Origin: Burkholderiales bacterium PBB6
GTDB taxonomy: Bacteria; Pseudomonadota; Gammaproteobacteria; Burkholderiales; Burkholderiaceae_C
Direction: 5' to 3'
DNA: 64,000 bases
Assembly (NCBI GenBank): GCA_002255925.1
Contig: NKIH01000007.1
Location: 1-64,000, forward strand
Shown: in pieces, positions 51,260 through 62,891 of the stretch
Numbering within the stretch: the first letter of the stretch is position 1
Layout: every line of letters begins with the position of its first letter
Program-made: the position numbers and the translations under genes
The notes under the pieces: generated by a model
Databases searched by the model: none
What the model saw: only the letters and a program-made list of their open reading frames with translations
What the model was told of the DNA's origin: nothing

Positions 51260-53094
51260 TGGCACAGGCGCAGGTGACGGCGACAGCCGTGTTGACGTTG
51301 AAGACCGCGCTGGCCGGGTTCGCCCTGCTGGGCGGCCTGGGCAGCTTGGGTGCAGGGGCTGCCACCGCCGCCCCGGTGCCGCTGCGGGTGATGGCCTTCA
51401 ACGACTTCCACGGCCACCTCGAAGCCGCCGACCTGCGCCTGGACCTGCCTGACCCGGCCAACCCCGGCCAGTGGCTGCGCGCACCGGCGGGCGGGGCTGC
51501 GGCCCTGGCCGGCCTGGTGCGTGAGCTGCGGGCCGACAGCCCGAACCACCTGCTGCTGTCGGGGGGTGATCTGTTCGGTGGCTCACCGCTGATCTCGTCG
51601 CTGTTCCGCCATGAATCAACCGTGGCGGTGATGAACCGCATCGGCCTGGACGCCAGCGTGGTGGGCAACCATGAATTCGACGCCGGCTGGGCCGAGCTGC
51701 AGCGCCTGATCAATGGTGGCTGCGCCGCCACCCAGGCCGGCAACCCGGCGCGCAGCTGTGCCAATGGCCCCTGGGGCGGTGCCAGGTTCCCGCTGCTGGG
51801 CGGCAACGTGGTGGCGGAGGCCACCGGCCAAATCGTGCTGGCGCCCTCGGTGGTGCGCAACGTGGGCGGCGTGCGGGTGGGCCTGATCGGCGCCGTCACC
51901 CGCACCACACCCGACATCGTGATGCGCTCCGGCATTGCCGGCCTGCGCTTTGACGACGAAGCCGATGCCATCAACCGCAGCGCAGCGCTGCTGAAGGCGG
52001 CCGGTGTGCACACCCTGATCGCGCTGGTGCATGAGGGCGGAGAAATCGGCCAGGCCTCCCAACGCGGCGACTGGAACGACGGCAGCTGCCCGAAGGCCCG
52101 CGGCGCGATCTTCGAGATCAACCGCCGGCTCTCACCAGACATCGACCTGCTGCTGACCGGCCATACCCACCAGGGCTACCGCTGCGAGATGGACGGCCGG
52201 CTGGTGATGCAGGCCACGGCGTACGGCCGCGGCTTGTCGGTGATCGACCTGGTGATCGACAGCGACACCGGCCGCGTGCAACGCAGCCAGACGCGCGGCC
52301 TGAACGTGCCGGTGCTGAACGAGCGCACCGACCCCGCCCTGCGCCGCCAACTGGCTGCCGGCCTGCCAGCCCCGCTGGCACGTGCGCTGCTGAATGCGCA
52401 GCCCGACGCCCAGGTGGCGGCCGAGGTGGCAGCGATGGCGCAGGCCGTAGCCCCGCTGGCGAACCAGCCGGTGGGCCGCATCACGGCGGATTTCAAGCGC
52501 GGTGGCACTGGTAACGGCGGCCCGGTGGACAACGCCGCCGGCCGCCTCGTGGCCGATGCACAGCTGGCCGCCACCCGCAGCCCCGCCACGGGCGGTGCGC
52601 AGCTCGCGCTGATGAACCAGGGTGGTGTGCGCAGTGATCTGGAATGCACGGCGGCTGACAAGGCGAGCGGTGCGCCCTGCACCATCAGCTACGGCCAGGT
52701 CATCACCATGCAGCCGTTTGGCAACGCACTGGTGACGATGACGCTCAGTGGTGCCCAGTTGCAACGGGTGCTCGAGAGCCAGCAGCGCGCCAATCCGCAG
52801 TCGCCGGCCATCCTGCACCCGTCGGCCGGCTTGACCTACGAGTGGCATGCCAGTGCCGAGGCCGGCCAGCATGTGCGCCAGCTGATGTTGAACGGCCAGC
52901 CCGTGCTGCCCGAGCAGCGCCTGCGGGTGACGGTGAACAACTTCATCGCCGATGGCGGCGACGGTTTCACCCTGCTGCGCGAGGGCACGGAGCGCCTCAC
53001 CGGCCCGCTCGACGCCGAAGCGCTGGTGCAGTTTCTGGGGGGCTCGCCGCCCGTGCAGCCTGACACCCAGGCACGGGTGCGCTGGCTGCCCTAA
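51259..53094 (+). CDS. Exported 5'-nucleotidase/2',3'-cyclic phosphodiesterase family protein
   Basis: The 611-residue protein has a signal peptide ([21 protein letters not shown]) and the two-domain 5'-nucleotidase fold. Metal ligands are in FNDFHGHLE near 51, [11 protein letters not shown] near 98, [10 protein letters not shown] near 134 and [11 protein letters not shown] near 300. The C-terminal substrate domain has NQGGVRSDL near 454, [10 protein letters not shown] near 485 and [14 protein letters not shown] near 560. Such enzymes release phosphate from nucleotides in the periplasm or outside the cell. Translation is coupled to exbB (TGATG), tying it to the TonB uptake system. Confidence 0.92.
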   Translation: MAQAQVTATAVLTLKTALAGFALLGGLGSLGAGAATAAPVPLRVMAFNDFHGHLEAADLRLDLPDPANPGQWLRAPAGGAAALAGLVRELRADSPNHLLLSGGDLFGGSPLISSLFRHESTVAVMNRIGLDASVVGNHEFDAGWAELQRLINGGCAATQAGNPARSCANGPWGGARFPLLGGNVVAEATGQIVLAPSVVRNVGGVRVGLIGAVTRTTPDIVMRSGIAGLRFDDEADAINRSAALLKAAGVHTLIALVHEGGEIGQASQRGDWNDGSCPKARGAIFEINRRLSPDIDLLLTGHTHQGYRCEMDGRLVMQATAYGRGLSVIDLVIDSDTGRVQRSQTRGLNVPVLNERTDPALRRQLAAGLPAPLARALLNAQPDAQVAAEVAAMAQAVAPLANQPVGRITADFKRGGTGNGGPVDNAAGRLVADAQLAATRSPATGGAQLALMNQGGVRSDLECTAADKASGAPCTISYGQVITMQPFGNALVTMTLSGAQLQRVLESQQRANPQSPAILHPSAGLTYEWHASAEAGQHVRQLMLNGQPVLPEQRLRVTVNNFIADGGDGFTLLREGTERLTGPLDAEALVQFLGGSPPVQPDTQARVRWLP

Positions 53095-53140
53095 ACCCCC
53101 GGGGGCGCGGCACACCAGCCGCGTTTCCTACAATGCGGTC

Positions 53141-54214
53141 ATGAACGCCAAGTCTTCCGTCTACACCCGTGGCGCGGCCCTGCCCGCGATCCTGGCCCAA
53201 CGCATCGCCATCATCGATGGGGCCATGGGCACGATGATCCAGCGCTACAAGCTGGGGGAAGCCGATTTCCGCAATGCCGCGCTGCAGGCCCACCCGAAGG
53301 ACCTGAAGGGCAACAACGACCTGCTGGTGCTGACCCGCCCGGACGTCATCAGCGAGATCCACGAGCAGTACCTGGCCGCTGGCGCCGACCTGGTCGAGAC
53401 CAACACGTTCGGCGCCACCAGCGTGGCCCAGGACGACTACGGCCTCGGCCACCTGGCCCGCGAGATGAACGTGGCCGCGGCCCGCCTGGCGCGCGCCGCC
53501 TGCGACAAGTACAGCACGCCCGACAAGCCGCGCTTCGTGGCCGGCGCCCTCGGCCCGACCCCGCGCACCGCCAGCATCAGCCCTGACGTGAACGACCCGG
53601 GCGCGCGCAACGTCACCTTCGACGAACTGCGTGCGGCCTACCGCGAACAGGCCGAAGGGCTGCTGGAAGGCGGCGCGGACCTGTTCCTGGTGGAAACGAT
53701 CTTCGACACGCTGAATGCCAAGGCCGCCATCTTCGCGCTCGACGAGCTGATGGAAGACACGGGCGAGCGGCTGCCGGTGATCATCTCGGGCACCGTCACT
53801 GATGCCTCGGGCCGCATCCTGTCAGGCCAGACCGTGGGGGCGTTCTGGTACTCGGTGCGCCATGCGCGCCCGCTGGCCGTGGGCCTGAACTGCGCGCTGG
53901 GCGCGGCGCTGATGCGCCCGTACATCGAAGAGCTGAGCCGCCTGGCCGGTGACACCTACATCAGCTGCTATCCGAACGCCGGCCTGCCCAACCCGATGAG
54001 CGACACCGGGTTTGATGAGACGCCGGACGTGACGGGCGGCCTGATGGAAGACTTCGCCCGCGCGGGTTTCCTGAACATCGTGGGTGGCTGCTGCGGCACC
54101 ACGCCGGATCACATCGCGGCGATCGCCCAGCGCGTGAGCGCCTACCGCCCGCGCCACCGTCAGGACCCACTGTTCAGCGGGCTGCTGGCGGCAGATGCAG
54201 ACCTGGAAGCCTGA
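53141..54214 (+). CDS. metH: Methionine synthase, homocysteine-binding half (split MetH)
   Basis: The 357-residue protein is the N-terminal homocysteine methyltransferase domain of cobalamin-dependent methionine synthase. Zinc ligands are Cys in VGLNCALGA near 249 and the CC pair in [12 protein letters not shown] near 315. The start region [18 protein letters not shown] is typical. It lacks the folate, cobalamin and reactivation domains, which are encoded separately at 55865-58615. It follows the nucleotidase by 46 bp. The two halves are separated by two minus-strand genes. Confidence 0.95.
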   Translation: MNAKSSVYTRGAALPAILAQRIAIIDGAMGTMIQRYKLGEADFRNAALQAHPKDLKGNNDLLVLTRPDVISEIHEQYLAAGADLVETNTFGATSVAQDDYGLGHLAREMNVAAARLARAACDKYSTPDKPRFVAGALGPTPRTASISPDVNDPGARNVTFDELRAAYREQAEGLLEGGADLFLVETIFDTLNAKAAIFALDELMEDTGERLPVIISGTVTDASGRILSGQTVGAFWYSVRHARPLAVGLNCALGAALMRPYIEELSRLAGDTYISCYPNAGLPNPMSDTGFDETPDVTGGLMEDFARAGFLNIVGGCCGTTPDHIAAIAQRVSAYRPRHRQDPLFSGLLAADADLEA

Positions 54215-54227
54215 GGGGCCGCCGGGT

Positions 54228-54905
54228 TCAGCGCTTGACGTTGCCCGCTGCGGCGGGTGATGTCGACGGCGTGGCTGGTGGCGGTGGCGGCGGCAACTGG
54301 TTGTCGTCCAGCCGCTTCACCGGCCCGCTGCCGGGCATCAGGCGCAACTGCACCGCATCGCCGGTCACGGTTTGCACGGGCGCCAGGCGCCAGGCCGTGA
54401 TGCCCTTGGTGTTCAGGTAGGCGCGCAAGGCGCTGGCGCGGGCATCGGCCTGCGGGCCGGGCGTGGCAATCTGCAAACGCGCCGAGGGCTGCCGCTTCAG
54501 GCTGAGCACCAGCTTGTCGAGCACGCCCTTGATGGCCGGCTTGGCCGTCGCCGTGGCGCCTTCGAAGGAATGCACCAGCGGCACGCTCAGCCGCACCGAG
54601 CCATCGGCTTCTTCCTGCACCCGCACGGGCGTGGGGGTGAACAGCTCTTTCAGCCAGGTGGCCTCGGCCAGCAAAGGCGAAGGCTCAGCCGGCAATGCCA
54701 CGGGGGCGACCGGCGCCGAGGCCGCCGCCACGGGCGCGGCGGGCACCACCACCGGGCGCTGCGGCGCCGGTGTGGCCACGGGCGCCACCGGGGCAGGCCG
54801 CGGTGGTGTGCCGCAGCCGGCCAGGCCGATGGCCAGCGCTGTGGCCATGGCCCCGTTCAGAACCCATCGGTCAGCCCGGTATGGGGCTGGTCGTTGAACA
54901 TGCAT
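54228..54905 (-). CDS. Putative lipoprotein with Pro/Ala-rich linker
   Basis: The 225-residue protein has a lipoprotein signal (LNGAMATALAIGLAGC) with the lipid cysteine near 31, a Pro/Ala/Val-rich linker (about 33-75), and a C-terminal domain that looks OmpA/BON-like (AIKGVLDKLVLSLKRQPSARLQI, DARASALRAYLNTKGITAW), followed by another polyproline tail. The function is unknown. ATG 54905 is chosen with GGGAG upstream. It follows the cyclic-nucleotide-binding gene by 105 bp on the minus strand. Confidence 0.75.
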   Translation of the reverse strand: MHVQRPAPYRADRWVLNGAMATALAIGLAGCGTPPRPAPVAPVATPAPQRPVVVPAAPVAAASAPVAPVALPAEPSPLLAEATWLKELFTPTPVRVQEEADGSVRLSVPLVHSFEGATATAKPAIKGVLDKLVLSLKRQPSARLQIATPGPQADARASALRAYLNTKGITAWRLAPVQTVTGDAVQLRLMPGSGPVKRLDDNQLPPPPPPATPSTSPAAAGNVKR

Positions 54906-55010
54906 CTCGAAAACTCCCTGTGCCCGTGTGTTCACGGTGCGCTTGTCTTGTCTGGTTGGCAGGTCTCTGGCGCGCATGCTGGCCGAGGCTCCGGGCTGCT
55001 TCAAGGCCGC

Positions 55011-55628
55011 TCAAAACTCAGGCTGGCTGCCCGGGCGGCCCTGGCGAACCGCTGCGCCGTCCATCACCTGCTGCAATTGCTGGCCCAGCACGTCGATTTC
55101 CTGCTGCATGGCCCGCACCAGCTGAGCATAGATGCGCTGCTGGCGGGCGGCCTCCCGCAGGCGGGCAGCCATGCGCTGGCCCAGGACATACATCAGCTTG
55201 GCCGCCACGTCCGGCTCTTCGCGCTGCATGCGTTGCAAGGCGCGTCGCGACAACCCGGCGCCGATCACAGCCGTTGAGGCCACGCAACTCGCCACCCGCG
55301 CGCCGCCGTCGAGCAGCGCAATCTCGCCGATCAACTGGCCGGGCTGCAGCACCGAGATCACCACCGGATCGGTGCGACTGGCCACCATCGACTCCACCGT
55401 GGCTTCGCCGTGCAGCATCAGCACCATGTAGCTGGCGTTGACCTGATCGCCCTCCTGCACGATGACCTGACCCGGCCGGAACCGCATCAGGCGGGCATGG
55501 GCCACCACCGCACGGGCTTCTTCCTGGCTGAGACCGTGCAGCGCATCAGCCGAACGCAGCATGCGAACGGCCAACTCGGCGTGATCGGGAAACTGCAGGA
55601 TCGACGGGGCGGCAGGGCTGTTGGGCAT
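55011..55628 (-). CDS. Cyclic nucleotide-binding domain protein without DNA-binding domain
   Basis: The 205-residue protein has a complete cNMP-binding beta-roll (about 25-150) with FRPGQVIVQEGDQVNASYMVLMLHGEATV and the phosphate-binding-cassette-like LQPGQLIGEIALLDGGARVASCVA. The C-terminal part is a helix of about 60 residues with no helix-turn-helix, unlike Crp/Fnr regulators. It may act by protein contact, for example as a dimer through the coiled tail. It lies between the two metH halves on the opposite strand. The start codon is ATG 55628. Confidence 0.85.
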   Translation of the reverse strand: MPNSPAAPSILQFPDHAELAVRMLRSADALHGLSQEEARAVVAHARLMRFRPGQVIVQEGDQVNASYMVLMLHGEATVESMVASRTDPVVISVLQPGQLIGEIALLDGGARVASCVASTAVIGAGLSRRALQRMQREEPDVAAKLMYVLGQRMAARLREAARQQRIYAQLVRAMQQEIDVLGQQLQQVMDGAAVRQGRPGSQPEF

Positions 55629-55730
55629 GGCGGAGTGGCACTAATTGCAACCCTGACGATACCTTGTTGGCATTTGCTTCGCCTGCTTGCCGGGCACGCC
55701 CCCACGGTCGTCCGTTAAAATTCCCACCAC

Positions 55731-55820
55731 CAAGGAGCGTTGCAGCAACGTCGCCCCGTGCGACACAGTCAGGCTTGGTACCGAATCAACGACGCTCACC
55801 CGCCCTGTGGGTGAGCTCCG
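55731..55820 (+). promoter_or_regulatory. S-adenosylhomocysteine (SAH) riboswitch with hairpin expression platform
   Basis: The region has the conserved core of the SAH (ahcY) riboswitch: GGAGCGTTGC (55734-55743), CAGGCTTGG (55770-55778) and CAACGACGCTCACC (55787-55800). P1 can form from GAGCG (55735-55739) and CGCTC (55793-55797). Directly after, GCTCACCC (55794-55801) pairs perfectly with GGGTGAGC (55809-55816), using the same bases as P1, so the two structures exclude each other. SAH binding would favour P1 and allow expression of the downstream metH half, which uses the homocysteine made from SAH. Confidence 0.88.
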
Positions 55821-55864
55821 TCCGTTGTTGTATTTCCCCGCCTGCCACCTGAGTTCTGCACGCC

Positions 55865-58615
<2,751 letters not shown>

Positions 58616-59970
58616 AAGCTGGCGTTGAGCTGGGTCTGCTGCGTCAGGTAGGCGCGGTAGTTCAGGAACAGCTCGCGGTCGACTTCACCGGGCTGCTGCC
58701 AGAAAGTGTGCAGCGGCCCCGGGTGCACCAAGCCCGGAATGGCATACAGGCAATCGCCCAGCGCCAGCACCGGCGTGTTGTGGAACATGGCCTGCAGGCC
58801 GGTGGTGCTGTTCACCGTGACCACGCCCTTGGCGGCGCGCAGCAACGTGGGCAGGTGCTGGTCATGGATGTAGAGCACCCGGCCTTCCAGGCCCAGCGCG
58901 GCCACGCGGCTGCGAATCAGCTCGCGGTAATCACGGTAGGGCTTGTCCAGCGGATGGTGCTTGATGACGAGCAGGTCACCGGCCGACGCGGCCTTGGCGA
59001 ACGAGTCGATCACCTCGTGGATGAACTGCTCGACGCTCTGGTACGGCGAGTGGCAGAGGATCTGCGCGTCGTTGTGCACCTGCAGCGGCACCAGGAAGTA
59101 GCGCTTGTGCTGCTCAGGCGCGGCCAGATAGGCCTGCGCTCGGCGCTCGACCCAGCGGCTTTCATACTTGCGCCCGGCGCCGCGCACCCAGCGCAGGCCC
59201 TCGCGGATCGGATGCAGGCAGCGGTGGTGCTGGTAATGCGGGAAACGCTTGCGGCCCAGCCAGCAGGCCAGCGCGTAGGTCATCGCCAGGTTGGCCACCG
59301 TGCCGAACTGCTGGCCCGTGGGCTCAGGCGGCGGCGCGGGCTGAATGTCCAGGTCACGGTAGAAGGTGGCGTCACGCGGCAGGCTGGAATCAGCGTTCAC
59401 GCCGCCCACCTCCAGCGTCACGTAATCGGGCCGCAGGTAGCCTTCTTCGAACACGAACACCGGCACGCCGGCGGCTCGGGCCACCGCCATGGCCACTCGG
59501 TGCAGAGGCCGGCTCTGGCCAAACAGCACCAGCGCATCGGCACGGTGGCGATCCAGCAGGGCCCGCAGCGCGGTGGGCCATTGGGCGCTGGGCTGGTTGT
59601 AGGCCACCGCCGTGGGCGCCTCACCACCGTGGCCGGTGCAGCCGGGTTCGCTCCAGAACCATTCATCACCGGCGTTAAAATTCACCTTCTGCACCAGGGC
59701 GCCCTGCACGTGCAGCCACGCCGCCAGCCGTGCGAAAAAAGGCCCCATGGGGCCTTGCAGCAGCAGCGGACGGCGACAGGCGCGCAGTCGGTCCAGGGAG
59801 GTAGGTAGCAACATGTGGGTGCGGTTTGACAGCGCAGTGTAGGCCTGCCGTGTAAACGAACAGCCCCCCAAGAACGCCGACGAACACCCCCTAATGCGCC
59901 GCAATGTGACTTGATGCACTGCGGATACCGACCGGTTTCACGCTTTGCACACATCGGTGCCCGGGCCTGC

Positions 59971-62022
59971 TCAGCCGCGCATGGCCACCCAGGCGCGCAG
60001 CACCTGGCGCCACAACTGCGACAACACGCGCCGCGCGGCCGATGCTGCGGCGTCTTCGGCCCGCCAGCGTTGCAACTCCGCCAGCACGTTTTCAGGCGAG
60101 GTGAACTTGCCGGAGCGTGCACTCACATAGCTCGGGTACTTGATCAGTGCGGCAGCCACCAACGCGTCCAGGCTGATGTCAGCGCCCGCCCAGGGCGGCG
60201 GCTGCCGGTCTTGCGTGAGGCCGCGGCCCGCGTAGAACGGCCAGCCCCAGGTCACCACCGGCCGACCACGCAGCAGGGCCTCGAAGCCGGCAAGCGAGGT
60301 CATCACATGCACTTCATCCACGGCCCGCAGCAGGGCGTCCATGGGCACATCGGTCACGGTCTCCTCGCACCACCTCGCGGCATCCTGCTCACCCTGGCCT
60401 TGTGCGCGCAGCCCGGCCACGACGTCGGGGTGGGGCTTCCACACGATGTGCGCGTCGGGCCGCGCCTGGCGCACGGCCTGCAGCAGGCCGATGTTGGTGC
60501 GTACGCCGGGTGCGCCGGCCAGCACGGCGGCATCGGTTTCCACCTGGCCGACCACCAGCACCACGGCCTTGGGCGTGGCCGGACGGCGCCAGACGCCGCC
60601 GCCCACGTTGTATTTGGTCAGGCCCGCCGCGAGGATGGCTTGGCGCAGGTGGGCGGCGCGGGCCAGCAAGGCGGGCTCGAAGGTGTGGGCCCGGGCCAGC
60701 AGCGCCAGCAGGTCGGAGTTGGTGGCAGGGTCGTAGTGCATGCCGCCAGCGTCCACCACCCATGAGAGCGGCCGACGCAGCGCAGCGCCCAAGCCCACCG
60801 AGCGCAGGAAGCCATCTTCCAGGCGCAGCACACCGGCCAGGTGATCAGGCGGCAGACCAGGCGGCACCGGCTGGCGGCCCCACAGCACCAACGTACTGCC
60901 GGCGGGCACCGCATCACCGCGGCCGATGAAGCGCACATGGCTGCCTTGCAGGAACTGCCGCACCAGCGGCCGCTTCCACCAGCTGAAGCCCTGCGCCACC
61001 AACTCAGGCGCAAAGCGCTCACGCTGCTGGCGTTGCAAGGCCATCCAGCTGACCAGCGCCTCCACCTCGCAGCGCTCGCCGGTGTCGGGGTGCACATAGC
61101 GCGGGTAGGCCACCAGGGCTGCGTGCACCAGCGCTTCCAGGCTGGCAGCACCACGCCGGTCGGGCGCGGGCAGCTCGTCCTGCGTCAAACCCCAGCCGGC
61201 GTAAAAAGGCATGCCGAAGCAGCGCACGGGCTTGCCCCAGAGCAGGGCTTCAAAGCCAAGTTGCGAGGTCACCACGTACACCGCGTACACGGCCTCCAGC
61301 AAACCAGCCGGGTGAGCATCGGTGGCCAGCAGCGTGACGCGGGCAGCGTCGGCGTCGCTCAAGGTCGAGCTCAAGCCCGCACGCAAATCGGCCATGTGCA
61401 GCCAGCCATGCTTGCGGCCCGCCACCACGTCGGGGTGCACCTTGAGGATGACCCGGCGCTGCGGATGCTCGGCCAGCGCGGCAGCCAGCATGCGCTGAAA
61501 GCTCGCGGTGTTGGCCTGCCCGTGCAGCACCGACGCATCACCATGGGTTTGATCGACCACCAGCACCGCGCCGGCGGCATGAACTTGCACATCGTCGCGC
61601 GCGGCGTTGTATTTGGAGATGCGGGCGCTGCACCAGGCTTGCTGCAATGCGCGGGCGCGGGCTGCCTGCAAGGGCGTCACGCCCTCGGAAATCAGGCGTT
61701 CGAGCCGAGAGGGTTGCCGGGCGTCGTAATAGATGCCGAGGTCGTCGAGCACCACCGAACACGGCGGGTCGTCTGGCCCCAGGCCCACCGAGCGCAGGAA
61801 GCCATCTTCCAGCCGCAGCAGTGGCAAGCCGTGCGCTTGGGCATAGGCAGCGGCCCGGGCGGCGCTGGGTTTCAGGCCCCAGGCCAACACGGCATCGGCC
61901 GGCGGCTTGCGAAAAGCCGTGCGCCAGCTGGCGCGCACCAGTTGCGCATCATTCAGCAGCGCGGGCAGCGGCGCCAGCCCGGCCAGCCCCGGCCCATGCA
62001 GCAACCAGCGCGGCAGGCTCAC
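59971..62022 (-). CDS. kpsC: KpsC-like dual-module capsule polysaccharide (beta-Kdo) transferase
   Basis: The 683-residue protein consists of two related glycosyltransferase modules, each with RLEDGFLRSVGLG (near 70 and 400), a KVHPDVV/WKPHPDVV segment (near 194 and 530) and GFEALLWGKPV...PFYAGWGLTQD or GFEALLRGRPV...PFYAGRGLTQD (near 256 and 600). This two-module layout is that of KpsC, which alternates linkages in the poly-Kdo linker of capsular polysaccharide. The start is GTG 62022, 6 bp after the cysQ stop. No other capsule export genes are in the window. Confidence 0.92.
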   Translation of the reverse strand: MSLPRWLLHGPGLAGLAPLPALLNDAQLVRASWRTAFRKPPADAVLAWGLKPSAARAAAYAQAHGLPLLRLEDGFLRSVGLGPDDPPCSVVLDDLGIYYDARQPSRLERLISEGVTPLQAARARALQQAWCSARISKYNAARDDVQVHAAGAVLVVDQTHGDASVLHGQANTASFQRMLAAALAEHPQRRVILKVHPDVVAGRKHGWLHMADLRAGLSSTLSDADAARVTLLATDAHPAGLLEAVYAVYVVTSQLGFEALLWGKPVRCFGMPFYAGWGLTQDELPAPDRRGAASLEALVHAALVAYPRYVHPDTGERCEVEALVSWMALQRQQRERFAPELVAQGFSWWKRPLVRQFLQGSHVRFIGRGDAVPAGSTLVLWGRQPVPPGLPPDHLAGVLRLEDGFLRSVGLGAALRRPLSWVVDAGGMHYDPATNSDLLALLARAHTFEPALLARAAHLRQAILAAGLTKYNVGGGVWRRPATPKAVVLVVGQVETDAAVLAGAPGVRTNIGLLQAVRQARPDAHIVWKPHPDVVAGLRAQGQGEQDAARWCEETVTDVPMDALLRAVDEVHVMTSLAGFEALLRGRPVVTWGWPFYAGRGLTQDRQPPPWAGADISLDALVAAALIKYPSYVSARSGKFTSPENVLAELQRWRAEDAAASAARRVLSQLWRQVLRAWVAMRG

Positions 62023-62028
62023 CCCAGC

Positions 62029-62805
62029 TCAGAGGCCGCTGGCCGCGAAGTGGGGGTTGTCGAAACCGGGCTTGCCGTAGCGCAGGTCAGCGCCATCAGA
62101 CACCACGGTCACGCGGCCACCGGCGGCGCGCAGCACGGCGTCGCCGGCGGCAATGTCCCACTCCATCGTGCGGCCCAGGCGCGGGTACAGGTCAGCCTCA
62201 CCGGCCGCCACCAGGCACAACTTCAAAGACGAGCCAGCGTTGGTACGCGAAGCCACCACGCGGCCATTCAGGAAGGCGTCGAGCGCGGTTTCATCACCAT
62301 GTGAGCGGCTGGCCACCACCGTCAGGCCCTCAGCGGGCACGGCGCGGCACGCGATGCTGCGGCGGCCAGCGGCGTCTTCCAGCCAGGCACCATGGCCCAC
62401 GGCACCACCAAACAAGCGGCCAATCGCCGGGGCATACACCAGGCCCAGCACGGGGCGGCCGCCATCGATCAAGGCGATGTTGACGGTGAACTCACCGTTG
62501 CGGCTGATGAACTCCTTGGTGCCGTCCAGCGGGTCGACCAGGAAGAAGCGGCCTGCCACCTCGGGCACGTGCCCGGCCGCCACGGCTTCTTCAGCCACCA
62601 CCGGAATATCAGGGGCGATCTTGGCCAAGCCGGCCAGGATGACGGCTTCGGCTTGCTGGTCGGCCAGCGTCACCGGCGATGCGTCAGATTTGTTCTCCAC
62701 CGAAAAGTCAGTGGCATAGATGCCCATGATGACTTCACCGGCTGCATGCACCAGGGGCGTCAGCTCTTCCAGCAAGCGGGGCAGATCGAGGTTGGCTTGT
62801 GACAT
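62029..62805 (-). CDS. cysQ: 3'(2'),5'-bisphosphate nucleotidase CysQ
   Basis: CysQ hydrolyses 3'-phosphoadenosine 5'-phosphate, a by-product of sulfate assimilation. The 258-residue protein has the inositol-monophosphatase-type metal motifs: PVVAEE near 68, [25 protein letters not shown] near 88 and [16 protein letters not shown] near 214. ATG 62805 is the normal start. It diverges from the transposase-like/cysD frame, and both belong to sulfur assimilation. kpsC follows by 6 bp and is probably co-transcribed. Confidence 0.93.
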   Translation of the reverse strand: MSQANLDLPRLLEELTPLVHAAGEVIMGIYATDFSVENKSDASPVTLADQQAEAVILAGLAKIAPDIPVVAEEAVAAGHVPEVAGRFFLVDPLDGTKEFISRNGEFTVNIALIDGGRPVLGLVYAPAIGRLFGGAVGHGAWLEDAAGRRSIACRAVPAEGLTVVASRSHGDETALDAFLNGRVVASRTNAGSSLKLCLVAAGEADLYPRLGRTMEWDIAAGDAVLRAAGGRVTVVSDGADLRYGKPGFDNPHFAASGL

Positions 62806-62891
62806 TGGTGGATTTGCAGCGGTTAGGGGGTGCCCGATTGTGCACGGCACATGCGAAAATCAGCCCCCTAAAACATTTATTGACCAGACTT

